Of a DNA stretch of 14,798 nt, positions 1-5,716 are shown one piece after another. The notes below the pieces were generated by a model. It ran no database searches. It saw only the letters and a program-made list of their open reading frames with translations, and was not told where the DNA came from. Where the stretch lies: NCBI GenBank assembly GCA_022776785.1, contig JALFHA010000312.1, positions 1 through 14,798 of the forward strand, read 5' to 3'. The DNA is from Clostridiales bacterium. Its GTDB lineage: Bacteria > Bacillota > Clostridia > Christensenellales > Aristaeellaceae. How positions within the stretch are numbered: the first letter of the stretch is position 1; every line of letters starts with the position of its first letter. The position numbers and the translations under genes are program-made.

Positions 1-426
1 ACCTGCGGCAACTATGGCTGCTTTGAGCGCTACGCCTCCGCCACCGCGATCATCCGCGAGGCGCGCAAGGCTATTGTTGAGTATCCGGAGAGCAGCATGC
101 TGGCGGCCTGCGGCGGCGATCCCGAGAAGCTCAACGCGAAGATCGTCATCGACGCGGCCAAGGCGGGCGACGAGGCCGCGAAGGCCGTGTTTGGCGGCTA
201 TGTCCAAGCGCTTGCGGTGGGCATCATCAACATCATCAACATGCTCGACCCGGAGGTCATCGTGCTGGGCGGCGGTGTGAGCGCGGCGGGCGAGTTCCTG
301 CTCAATGCAGTGCGCGAGGCCGTGAAGCCCATGGTGTTCTTCAAGACCATGCCGTACGCGCGCATCGAGCTGGCCCAGCTGGGCAACGACGCGGGCATCA
401 TCGGCGCGGCGATGCTGGGCAAGTAA
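1..426 (+). CDS. ROK-family sugar kinase (glucokinase-type), 3' part
   Basis: The reading frame is open from the first base to a TAA stop, giving 141 C-terminal residues; the start lies outside the window. Residues 1-9 carry the second half of the ROK signature (C2, G3, G6, C7, E9), where the family's structural zinc cysteines sit. Residues 83-92 (DPEVIVLGGG) match the family's phosphate/nucleotide-binding strand and loop, and the C-terminal NDAGIIGAAMLG (129-140) is typical of ROK glucokinases. ROK kinases phosphorylate glucose, N-acetylmannosamine, fructose or other hexoses in the cytoplasm with ATP; some relatives are repressors with an N-terminal HTH, which cannot be checked here. Glucokinase is the commonest assignment in Clostridia, but substrate residues lie mostly upstream. 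No classical terminator follows; a repeat-module region begins 18 bases after the stop. Confidence 0.88.
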   Translation, partial: TCGNYGCFERYASATAIIREARKAIVEYPESSMLAACGGDPEKLNAKIVIDAAKAGDEAAKAVFGGYVQALAVGIINIINMLDPEVIVLGGGVSAAGEFLLNAVREAVKPMVFFKTMPYARIELAQLGNDAGIIGAAMLGK

Positions 427-443
427 ACTTGCTTAAAACCAAC

Positions 444-573
444 GCGAAGCGAAGAAGGGAGTCTGAGGGACAATGTCCCTCAGGCTAGGGGTTTGGGGGA
501 TGAAATCCCCCATCGTACTCAATCGCAAAGCGATTTTGAAAAAAGCAGTCAGGGAGCGAAGCGATACCTGACG
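444..573. repeat. Composite palindromic intergenic repeat, copy R1
   Basis: This stretch is a chain of short hairpins. Bases 463-472 and 474-483 are perfect inverted repeats (CTGAGGGACA/TGTCCCTCAG). Bases 495-501 and 505-511 form GGGGGAT-gaa-ATCCCCC. Bases 548-553 and 567-572 pair as GTCAGG/CCTGAC. The block 444-470 is found perfectly (27 of 27) as the reverse complement at 5904-5930, and 547-573 matches the reverse complement of 5717-5743 at 25 of 27. The order of modules is the same in both places, so R1 and R2 are copies of one composite element in opposite orientation. It lies between the ROK kinase and the phosphodiester glycosidase gene; some hairpins could double as transcription terminators, but they lack clear T-tracts. 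No protein gene is supported in 427-689. Confidence 0.8.
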
Positions 574-689
574 GGGGCTTTGCAAAGCAAAGATTTAGAT
601 GCAGAATGGTATCAGACAATGAAAAAACTCGTTTCCCGGCGCTGCAAAGCTCCGGAAAGCGGCAAAACCAGCATGGAGGAAAACAGACT

Positions 690-1538
690 ATGATGCACAA
701 AAAACTGCTCTGCGCGCTGCTGGCGCTGGCCATGGCGCTGTGCGCGTGCGGCGCGCTGGCGGCCACCGAGCCCAACAGCAAGACCATTGAGGAAACCTTC
801 TCCTACGACGGCGGCAGCATCCGCGTGACGATTGACCGCTGGTGCTACGCGTTCAACCGCACGTCGCTGCGCTTCTTCGTGGCGAACGTGTACCTGGACA
901 GCCCCGAGCAGATGCAAACCGCGTTCGCCGGGGAGAAGTATTCCAAGGATAACGCGGAGGCCACCAGCGCCATCGCCGAGCGGCACGACGCCGTGCTGGC
1001 GATCAACGGCGACTATTACAACTACAAGGACAACATCAACCTCATCATCCGCAACGGCGAGCTGCTGCGCGACCAGAAGTCCAGCCGCGACCAGCTGCTG
1101 GTCTACGCCGACGGCTCGTTCGCGGCGATCCCCAAGGGCGAGTATGTGCAGGGCACCGGCGCGCAGTATGTGGACGAGGGCGTCGTGCAGTGCTTTACCT
1201 TCGGCCCGCTGCTCGTCAATGACGGACAGGCCGTTGAGCTGCCCGCCAAGTACATCATCAGCACGGCGGATACCGTCCGCGAGCCGCGCACGGCCATCGG
1301 CTGGGTGGACGGCACGCACTATGTCGTCATCGTCGCCGACGGACGCCGCGACGGCTGGAGCGACAAGGGCATGACCCTGCAGGAGCTCCAGCAGGTGTTT
1401 GTGGAGCAGGGCTGCCAGGTCGCCTACAACCTCGACGGCGGCGGCAGCGCCACGATGGTTCTCAACGGCGAGCTCGTCAACAAGACCAGCGGCTCGCGCG
1501 AGCGCAACGTCAGCGACATCATCTACTTCACCAAGTGA
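690..1538 (+). CDS. Secreted phosphodiester glycosidase family (NAGPA-domain) protein
   Basis: The protein is 282 residues. ATG 690 is chosen because GGAGGA (675-680) lies 9 bases upstream and a signal peptide starts there; an in-frame ATG follows at 693. Residues 1-25 are a lysine-tipped hydrophobic segment. LCAC (17-20) could be a lipobox, or ALA (22-24) a signal peptidase I site, so it is exported and possibly a lipoprotein. The body carries the phosphodiester glycosidase (PF09992) landmarks in order: LAINGDYY (103-110), RNGELL (121-126), FGPLLVNDG (171-179), EPRTAIG (198-204), the GMTLQEL helix (227-233), YNLDGGGSATM (246-256) and the closing SRERNVSDIIYF (269-280). The family includes the human enzyme that uncovers mannose-6-phosphate, and bacterial proteins linked to exopolysaccharide or wall glycan processing; the bacterial substrate here is unknown. 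It sits 97 bases before another secreted protein, perhaps in one transcript. Confidence 0.9.
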   Translation: MMHKKLLCALLALAMALCACGALAATEPNSKTIEETFSYDGGSIRVTIDRWCYAFNRTSLRFFVANVYLDSPEQMQTAFAGEKYSKDNAEATSAIAERHDAVLAINGDYYNYKDNINLIIRNGELLRDQKSSRDQLLVYADGSFAAIPKGEYVQGTGAQYVDEGVVQCFTFGPLLVNDGQAVELPAKYIISTADTVREPRTAIGWVDGTHYVVIVADGRRDGWSDKGMTLQELQQVFVEQGCQVAYNLDGGGSATMVLNGELVNKTSGSRERNVSDIIYFTK

Positions 1539-1550
1539 CCGACCATTCGG

Positions 1551-1600
1551 GAAAGGCCCTCCAGCGCGGCGGGTGAGGCCGCTGCCCGGCCGGGCCTTTC
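1551..1600 (+). terminator. Stem-loop between two secreted-protein genes, no T-tract
   Basis: GAAAGGCCC (1551-1559) pairs perfectly with GGGCCTTTC (1592-1600), and an inner GCGGC/GCCGC stem (1566-1570 with 1578-1582) sits in the loop. It starts 13 bases after the glycosidase stop and ends 35 bases before the next ATG. The base run after it is not T-rich, so it is a weak intrinsic terminator at best. It may instead be a processing or mRNA-stability hairpin that sets different expression of the two genes. Confidence 0.4.
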
Positions 1601-1635
1601 AGGCAATATGCGGACATGCGAAGGAGGGAATCGTC

Positions 1636-2349
1636 ATGAGAAGGAACCTTGCTGCCCTGCTGCTGCTCGCCCTGCTGGCGGTTCCCGCCGCCGCGCCGGC
1701 CGACGAGGGCGACCCGCTGCTGAGCGTGGATGACCTGCTCACGCTCGAGGAAAGCTATGAGGCGTTCCTCGGCGAGCTGGAGGCGCTGGCCGTCGAGCGC
1801 GGCCTGCTCTCCGAGGAGGAGCGCGGCGCGTGGCACGACGCGCAGCTTGGCGACTTCTACCAGAACGGCGGCTACGGCTCCATCCTTATCAACTACATGC
1901 CCGGCGTGCTCAATCTGGTGCGCGAGGAGGAGACGGTGCTCACGCTCACGGCGCAGCTTGCGGGCGGGCAGACGCTCGAGCTGCTGACCATGCGCCGCTA
2001 CACCCCGAGGGACAGCTCCCTCTCCGGCCTGATGCTCACGCCCACGCTCACCGATGCGGACGGCGTGCCGCTCGACGTGCGCTATACGTTCGGCGCGGAA
2101 GATGGCGTGTTCCTCAAGTGGGATGCGATGATGGGCGCGTATGTGTCCGTCGGCGCGTCGGCCGTCAGCGACGGGGAGACGGTCGTCTGGAGCGCGCAGA
2201 CCCCCGCGCAGGACGCAAAAAACCCCGTGCTGACGATCGACATCATCGATGCACAGACGGGGGAGGTGCTTGGCGGCGCGGTGCTTACGCTGACCGTCAG
2301 CGGCGACGGCTATGAGGTGCAGGACGGTGCGCTTCAGGGCGTCAGCTGA
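1636..2349 (+). CDS. Unrecognised secreted protein, 237 aa
   Basis: AAGGAGG (1621-1627) lies 8 bases before ATG 1636, and the protein opens with a textbook signal peptide: MRRN, then a leucine/alanine core (5-20), with cleavage likely near AAAPADE (18-24). Mature residues 28-68 are acidic and look helical; residues 98-225 alternate hydrophobic and polar residues in strand-like runs (VLTLTAQL, VRYTFG, LTIDIIDAQTG, AVLTLTVSG), suggesting a beta-sandwich that I cannot name. There is no cysteine in the mature part, no transmembrane segment after the signal and no visible cell-wall anchor. It follows another secreted protein on the same strand, so a shared extracytoplasmic job is possible. Its end overlaps the convergent ArsC-like gene by 8 bases. 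I do not recognise the family and assign no function. Confidence 0.8.
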   Translation: MRRNLAALLLLALLAVPAAAPADEGDPLLSVDDLLTLEESYEAFLGELEALAVERGLLSEEERGAWHDAQLGDFYQNGGYGSILINYMPGVLNLVREEETVLTLTAQLAGGQTLELLTMRRYTPRDSSLSGLMLTPTLTDADGVPLDVRYTFGAEDGVFLKWDAMMGAYVSVGASAVSDGETVVWSAQTPAQDAKNPVLTIDIIDAQTGEVLGGAVLTLTVSGDGYEVQDGALQGVS

Positions 2350-2695
2350 GCTTGCCCTCCTCGAGCCAGCGCGTCCACGTCTCCGGCGCGAAGCCGGCGG
2401 TGGCGAGGCGCCCGCAGCGCACGATGGGCAGGCGCAGAAGCTGGGGCTTTTCCATCAGCCCGCTGAGGATGGTTTCGCGGCTCTGCGTATAGGCGATGAC
2501 GCTCTCGCGGAAGGCCTTGCTCTCCTTATCGCAGAGCGCGTCGAGGCCGGTGGCCGCGGCGATGGTTTCTAGCTCGCGGCGGCCGATGCCGTATTTGAGG
2601 ATGTCGATGCGCTGGTAGGGGATGCGGCGCTCCTTGAAGAAGCGCTCGGCCTTCTGGGTGTCGAAGTTTTTGCCGCAGTAGATTTGTAAAGCCAT
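2342..2695 (-). CDS. ArsC/Spx thioredoxin-fold family protein
   Basis: The 117-residue length and layout fit the ArsC/Spx family: a short first strand (IYC, 5-7), the FDTQKAERFFKER helix (11-23), the second strand PYQRIDI (26-32), a helix with RRELETIAAATG (39-50), and the cis-proline strand RLPIVR (88-93) with GFAPETW (100-106). Related arsenate reductases have a catalytic Cys where this protein has Asn10 (motif CGKNFDT); the nearest Cys is C7, three residues earlier. The ordinary ArsC or Spx redox chemistry is therefore doubtful. A CCTCC complement at 2706-2710 gives a GGAGG site 10 bases before the start. The gene runs convergent to the secreted-protein gene, with an 8-base overlap of the ends. 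It may be a regulator, a divergent reductase or a glutathione-independent relative; the family call is firm, the activity is not. Confidence 0.87.
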   Translation of the reverse strand: MALQIYCGKNFDTQKAERFFKERRIPYQRIDILKYGIGRRELETIAAATGLDALCDKESKAFRESVIAYTQSRETILSGLMEKPQLLRLPIVRCGRLATAGFAPETWTRWLEEGKLS

Positions 2696-2817
2696 TTTTG
2701 AAGAACCTCCGGTTTGTGTTTATTGCGCAGAGTTGTGCAAAGGGGAACACGCTTTGCAGGCTAGAGACGTGCTCCGCAGGCCAGAGGAAGGGAGGGGGAT
2801 TTCGATTACCTCGCTCA

Positions 2818-2897
2818 ATAGTCGCGAACTGTGTTCGCTTCTTTTCGCGAGGGACGCTTCGCCTGCCTGTTCCCGCCACAGGCGGCGGCAGGCTTCG
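2818..2897. repeat. Palindromic repeat module, copy R3 (shared with R2)
   Basis: The stretch aligns with 5801-5877 in the same orientation. Both begin ATAGTCGCG, diverge with small gaps, and end in a hairpin that is nearly identical over 41 bases (2857-2897 and 5837-5877, four differences by eye). The hairpin is two-tiered: GCCTGCC (2861-2867) with GGCAGGC (2887-2893), enclosing CCGCC-aca-GGCGG (2873-2885). A further small palindrome, GCGAAC-tgt-GTTCGC, spans 2823-2837. Its presence in two separate intergenic gaps marks it as a dispersed repeat. Confidence 0.72.
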
Positions 2898-2939
2898 GTC
2901 CTCCCTCCATCCCTCTGGACTCCACCCACCCCTTGAAAC

Positions 2940-3057
2940 GAGCAAGGCCTCACGGCCCTGCACCCGGGGCTGTGATGGGGGTTTGAGGATGGATGATGGA
3001 GCACAAGCCTCATGACTTTGCAACAGGGTTGTGGCGGGAGATTGTGGACAGATGATT
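2940..3057. repeat. Two-copy tandem repeat of about 59 bases, diverged
   Basis: Copy 1 (2940-2998) and copy 2 (2999-3057) share GAGCA, GCCTCA, TGCA, GGG, TGTG, TTG and GATGAT blocks in the same order, with one single-base gap in each direction and roughly 70 percent identity by eye. Copy 2 contains TGTGGACAG (3043-3051), the same DnaA-box-like 9-mer found in the origin at 4003-4011. No frame through both copies gives a credible protein. Confidence 0.55.
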
Positions 3058-3092
3058 GGTTTTACTGATTTGAGAGTTATAAGTCAGGCAAC

Positions 3093-3116
3093 GCGGGGAA
3101 GGATGCCCGCTTTTTT
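3093..3116 (+). terminator. Terminator-like hairpin upstream of the SDR gene
   Basis: GCGGG (3093-3097) pairs with CCCGC (3106-3110) and is followed at once by six T (3111-3116). It reads as an intrinsic terminator for plus-strand transcription, yet no plus-strand gene precedes it: the next gene upstream on that strand ends at 2349. It could end a small untranslated RNA from the repeat region, stop read-through, or attenuate the SDR gene, whose ATG is 47 bases on. Confidence 0.6.
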
Positions 3117-3162
3117 ATTATGATACCCCGCAAGAGTGGGGTGCGTCAAGGAGGGAAGGACG

Positions 3163-3897
3163 ATGGGCAGAAAAATTGCGCTGGTGACGGGGGCGTCGGG
3201 CGGCATCGGCGGCGCGTGCGCGAGGGAGCTGGCCCGGGAGGGCTACACGGTGCTGGTGCACGGGAACCGGGGGTTTGACAGGGCGCAGGCTTTGGCGGCG
3301 GAGATTTGCGCCGCGGGCGGCGACGCGCGGGCATACCGCTGCGATCTGTGCGATGCGCGGGATGCGGAGCGCATGTGCGCAGAGATTCTGGCGCTGTATC
3401 ACCGGGTGGACGCGATGGCGCTGTGTGCGGGCGCGTCGCACACGGGGCTGCTGTGCGACATGACCGACGCGCAGTGGCATCATGTGCTGGACGCGAACCT
3501 GACGAGCGCGTTCACCCTCTGCCGGGCGCTGGTGCCGGGCATGGTGTCGCGGCGCAGCGGCAGCATCGTCACGGTGTCGAGCATGTGGGGGCGCTCCGGC
3601 GCGTCGTGCGAGGCGGCGTATTCCGCGGCGAAGGCGGGGCTCATCGCGCTGACGCAGGCGCTGGCCAAGGAGCTGGGGCCCAGCGGCGTGCGGGTGAACT
3701 GCGTCGCTCCCGGCGTCATCGATACGCGCATGATGGACGAGCACAGCGCCGAAACCAAGGCCGCGCTCGCGCAGGAGACGCCGCTTGAGCGGCTGGGCAC
3801 GCCGCAGGACGTCGCGCAGGCGGTGAGCTTCCTGCTCTCCGACCGGGCGTCGTTCATCACGGGGCAGGTGCTGGGTGTGGACGGCGGCTATCTGTAA
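3163..3897 (+). CDS. SDR-family oxidoreductase (FabG-like)
   Basis: The protein is 244 residues, the usual length for a classical short-chain dehydrogenase/reductase. AAGGAGG (3148-3154) lies 8 bases before ATG 3163; the frame is open further to a GTG at 3136, but that start has no such site. Cofactor motif TGASGGIG is at 9-16. The DxNL motif appears as DANL (110-113), and the catalytic set is S139/S140, Y153 and K157 within YSAAK. PGVIDTRM (183-190) and the ending GQVLGVDGGYL (234-244) are typical. The strand-4 motif usually written NNAG reads ALCAG (86-90), a common variant. Such enzymes reduce ketones or oxidise alcohols with NAD(P)H in the cytoplasm; 3-oxoacyl-ACP reductase is one option, but no fatty-acid synthesis genes are adjacent, so the substrate is open. 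It ends just before the origin region. Confidence 0.93.
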   Translation: MGRKIALVTGASGGIGGACARELAREGYTVLVHGNRGFDRAQALAAEICAAGGDARAYRCDLCDARDAERMCAEILALYHRVDAMALCAGASHTGLLCDMTDAQWHHVLDANLTSAFTLCRALVPGMVSRRSGSIVTVSSMWGRSGASCEAAYSAAKAGLIALTQALAKELGPSGVRVNCVAPGVIDTRMMDEHSAETKAALAQETPLERLGTPQDVAQAVSFLLSDRASFITGQVLGVDGGYL

Positions 3898-4068
3898 GCG
3901 GCGCCTGTGGAGAAATTGAGCCCGCGCGATGAAAAAAAGAGCGAAGGGTTTTGCACAACTTGCGCGAAAAATGACGGAAAAGCGCCGGTTCTCCCCGCAG
4001 GTTGTGGACAGATTCGCCCGCTCACCACAGGATATTGTGGACAACCCTCCGCCGTCCTGCTGGGCAGC

Positions 4069-4077
4069 TGTGGATAA
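4069..4077 (-). promoter_or_regulatory. DnaA box, perfect match
   Basis: TGTGGATAA, the reverse complement of TTATCCACA. It lies just left of the A/T-rich stretch. Confidence 0.88.
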
Positions 4078-4106
4078 ACTGCAAAAACCTCACAAAAGAA
4101 ACACCC

Positions 4107-4134
4107 AAAAAAGCCTTGAAAGCAGGGCTTTTTT
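4107..4134. terminator. A/T-flanked hairpin in oriC, possible bidirectional terminator
   Basis: AAAAAAGCC (4107-4115) pairs perfectly with GGCTTTTTT (4126-4134) around a 10-base loop, with further T to 4136. It would end transcripts from the SDR gene before the origin, and reads as a terminator on both strands. It overlaps the -35 and spacer of the proposed dnaA promoter, so the two calls share sequence. Confidence 0.5.
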
Positions 4135-4144
4135 TTGATATGAT
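4116..4144 (+). promoter_or_regulatory. Probable dnaA promoter (sigma-70 type)
   Basis: TTGAAA (4116-4121), a 17-base spacer, and TATGAT (4139-4144) match the housekeeping consensus closely. Transcription would begin near 4151 and give a leader of about 180 bases that crosses a perfect DnaA box (4167-4175), which suits autoregulation by DnaA. Confidence 0.62.
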
Positions 4145-4166
4145 AGTTGCGCTGTCCACAGGTGAG

Positions 4167-4175
4167 TTATCCACA
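4167..4175 (+). promoter_or_regulatory. DnaA box, perfect match
   Basis: TTATCCACA, the only exact plus-strand box. It lies about 23 bases after the -10 element of the proposed dnaA promoter, in a position to block it. Confidence 0.88.
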
Positions 4176-4182
4176 GGTATCA

Positions 4183-4197
4183 GATGTTGTCAACATC
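4183..4197. promoter_or_regulatory. 15-bp perfect palindrome in oriC
   Basis: GATGTTG-t-CAACATC is a perfect inverted repeat about a single central base. It is not a DnaA box and lies between a perfect box (4167-4175) and the dense right-hand cluster. It has the size and symmetry of a dimeric-protein operator; the protein is unknown. Confidence 0.5.
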
Positions 4198-4241
4198 CTG
4201 TGGAAAGCGGCTGTGGATTCCACAGGATTTCCACAGGAATA

Positions 4242-4250
4242 TGTGGATAA
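4242..4250 (-). promoter_or_regulatory. DnaA box, perfect match
   Basis: TGTGGATAA. A one-mismatch box (TGTGGAGAA, 4253-4261) follows after two bases in the same orientation, forming a close pair. Confidence 0.88.
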
Positions 4251-4284
4251 CCTGTGGAGAAACCGGGCGCACAGGGGGAGAATT

Positions 4285-4305
4285 CAGCCGCGTCTGCCGC
4301 GGCTG
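4285..4305 (+). promoter_or_regulatory. Leader hairpin in front of the dnaA ribosome binding site
   Basis: CAGCCGCG (4285-4292) pairs perfectly with CGCGGCTG (4298-4305) around a 5-base loop. It ends 10 bases before the GGAGGA site (4317-4322) of dnaA, so it would fold next to the translation start. It may protect the mRNA or tune initiation; no T-tract follows, so it is not a terminator. Confidence 0.45.
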
Positions 4306-4331
4306 TGAGGAATAACGGAGGATATCCAAGC

Positions 4332-5657
4332 ATGGATCATGTGGAAATCTGGGAAAAGACCAAGGCGCTGCTGCGCGAGGACCTGGCGGACGTCTCCTAT
4401 AAGACGTGGATCGAGCAGCCGCTCAAGCCCGTCTATGCGACGGACGACAAGCTGGCACTGGAGGTCATCAGCGAGTTCACGGAAAAGACCGTGCGCGCGC
4501 GCTATCTGCTGATGATCACCGAGGCGGTGGGGCAGGTCGTCGGGCACGAGATGACCATCGAGCTGATGAGCGTCAGCGACCGCATCGCCTGGCAGGAAAA
4601 GCAGAAGAAGGAGGAGCAGAGCAGCCTTCAGGGCGTGAACATGTTCAACCCCAAATCGACGTTTGACACGTTCGTCGTCGGCTCGTCCAACCGCTTTGCG
4701 CACGCGGCCTCGCTGGCCGTGGCCGAGGCCCCCGGCGTCGCCTACAACCCGCTCTTCCTCTACGGCGGCGTGGGTCTGGGCAAGACGCACCTGATGCACG
4801 CCATCGGCCACTTCATCCAGGATCACTTCCCCAACATGCGCCTGCTCTACCTGCCCAGCGAGATGTTCACCAACGAGCTGGTCGCCGCCATCAAGAACAA
4901 CAAGAACGTCGAGTTCCGCAACCGCTTCCGCAATGTGGACGTGCTCATGCTCGACGATATCCAGTTCATCGCCGGGCGCGATTCCACGCAGGAGGAATTC
5001 TTCCACACCTTCAACGCCCTGCACACCGCCGGCAAGCAGATCATCATCTCGTCCGATAAGCCGCCGAGGGAAATCGCCCGGCTCGAGGAGCGGCTGCGCT
5101 CCCGCTTCGAGTGGGGCCTCATCGCCGACATCCAGAAGCCGGACTTCGATACCCGCGTCGCCATCCTGCGCAAGAAGGCCGACAACGAGGGCATCGAGAT
5201 CAGCAACGACATGCTCGAGCTCATCGCCGGACGCATCGAGAGCAATATCCGTGAGCTGGAGGGCTCGCTCACCCGCGTCAACGCCTATGCCCGCCTCAAC
5301 CACTGCCCCATCAGCGAGGAGGTCATCGGCCACGCGCTCAAGGATATCGCCGTCGTGCGCGATCCCAAGCGCATCACGCCGGACGTCATCATCGACTGCG
5401 TGGCCGAGTATTACGGCCTGAGCAGCGCGCAGGTGCGCGGCGATTCCCGCAAGAAGGAAATCGCGCTGGCGCGGCACATGGCCGTCTACCTCACGCGCGA
5501 GATGACCGGCCTGAGCCTGCCGCGCATCGGCGACGCCTTCGGCCGCGACCACTCCACCATCATCAACTCCTGCGACAAGATCAGCAAGCAGGTGGAGGCC
5601 TCCGCCGAGACGCGCAACGCCGTCTCCGACCTCAAGAAGATGATTACCGAAAAGTAA
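4332..5657 (+). CDS. dnaA: Chromosomal replication initiator protein DnaA
   Basis: DnaA binds TTATCCACA boxes at oriC, forms an ATP-dependent filament and opens the duplex for helicase loading. The 441-residue product starts at ATG 4332, 9 bases after GGAGGA; the open frame reaches a GTG at 4254, but that part overlaps DnaA boxes and lacks the family pattern. Domain I (about 1-85) opens with a typical EIWEKTKALL; a short, charged domain II follows (about 86-105). The AAA+ domain III has Walker A GGVGLGKTH (145-153), Walker B VLMLDD (204-209) and the RFEWGL arginine-finger motif (258-263). Domain IV (about 345-441) ends with the DNA-binding signature GDAFGRDHSTI (400-410). The protein is complete. 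Unlike the usual Firmicute order, dnaN does not follow; the next gene is a sugar transporter 546 bases away. Expression is probably autoregulated through the boxes upstream. Confidence 0.98.
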   Translation: MDHVEIWEKTKALLREDLADVSYKTWIEQPLKPVYATDDKLALEVISEFTEKTVRARYLLMITEAVGQVVGHEMTIELMSVSDRIAWQEKQKKEEQSSLQGVNMFNPKSTFDTFVVGSSNRFAHAASLAVAEAPGVAYNPLFLYGGVGLGKTHLMHAIGHFIQDHFPNMRLLYLPSEMFTNELVAAIKNNKNVEFRNRFRNVDVLMLDDIQFIAGRDSTQEEFFHTFNALHTAGKQIIISSDKPPREIARLEERLRSRFEWGLIADIQKPDFDTRVAILRKKADNEGIEISNDMLELIAGRIESNIRELEGSLTRVNAYARLNHCPISEEVIGHALKDIAVVRDPKRITPDVIIDCVAEYYGLSSAQVRGDSRKKEIALARHMAVYLTREMTGLSLPRIGDAFGRDHSTIINSCDKISKQVEASAETRNAVSDLKKMITEK

Positions 5658-5716
5658 TACTGTTCTTCGATAAAAGCATTGCTTCCGGTATCCCCGTTGG
5701 TTCATCCTAAATTCAC

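Larger units (their letters stand above)
2696..3162. other. Repeat-rich intergenic region, no supported protein gene
   Basis: This 467-base gap lies between the divergent ArsC-like and SDR genes. It contains the ribosome binding site of the ArsC-like gene (2706-2710), a repeat module shared with the region after dnaA (2818-2897), a diverged 59-base tandem duplication (2940-3057), a terminator-like hairpin (3093-3116) and the SDR ribosome binding site (3148-3154). Open frames that cross it have compositions like antisense or repeat DNA, and none has a convincing start. I searched by eye for tRNA, SRP RNA, RNase P RNA and tmRNA signatures and saw none. Confidence 0.6.
3898..4331. other. Probable chromosomal replication origin (oriC)
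   Basis: The gap before dnaA is packed with DnaA-box sequences. Three match TTATCCACA exactly (4069-4077 minus, 4167-4175 plus, 4242-4250 minus). One-mismatch boxes lie at 3906-3914, 4036-4044 and 4253-4261 (all minus), and two-mismatch sites at 4003-4011, 4152-4160, 4199-4207, 4212-4220 and 4227-4235. Bases 4081-4145 are A/T-rich with A and T runs and are a candidate unwinding element between the box clusters. CTGTGGA-t-TCCACAG (4211-4225) is a perfect palindrome made of two head-to-head box halves. Density of boxes beside dnaA is the standard bacterial origin signature. DnaA may also repress its own promoter here, because boxes lie downstream of the promoter at 4116-4144. No protein gene is supported inside. 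Confidence 0.88.

Noticed and set aside
444..573. CRISPR-like array in the palindromic intergenic region
   Set aside because: The repeats are not regularly spaced direct copies and there are no cas genes; they are hairpin modules.
493..693. 66-codon plus-strand frame before the phosphodiester glycosidase
   Set aside because: It runs through the palindromic repeat R1 and has no supporting start signal; hairpins explain the sequence better.
2696..3162. tRNA, SRP RNA, RNase P RNA or tmRNA in the intergenic gap
   Set aside because: No cloverleaf, T-loop, SRP helix-8 or RNase P core sequence could be seen; the structure seen is repeat hairpins.
3929..4138. 69-codon plus-strand frame inside oriC
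   Set aside because: It spans DnaA boxes and the A/T-rich element, and has no good Shine-Dalgarno sequence.
4183..4197. parS site for chromosome partition
   Set aside because: The palindrome lacks the TGTTNCACGTGNAACA pattern of bacterial parS.
4284..5705. 473-codon open frame on the minus strand over dnaA
   Set aside because: It is antisense to a certain DnaA gene and owes its length to G/C-rich codons; the translation is low-complexity and shows no family motif.
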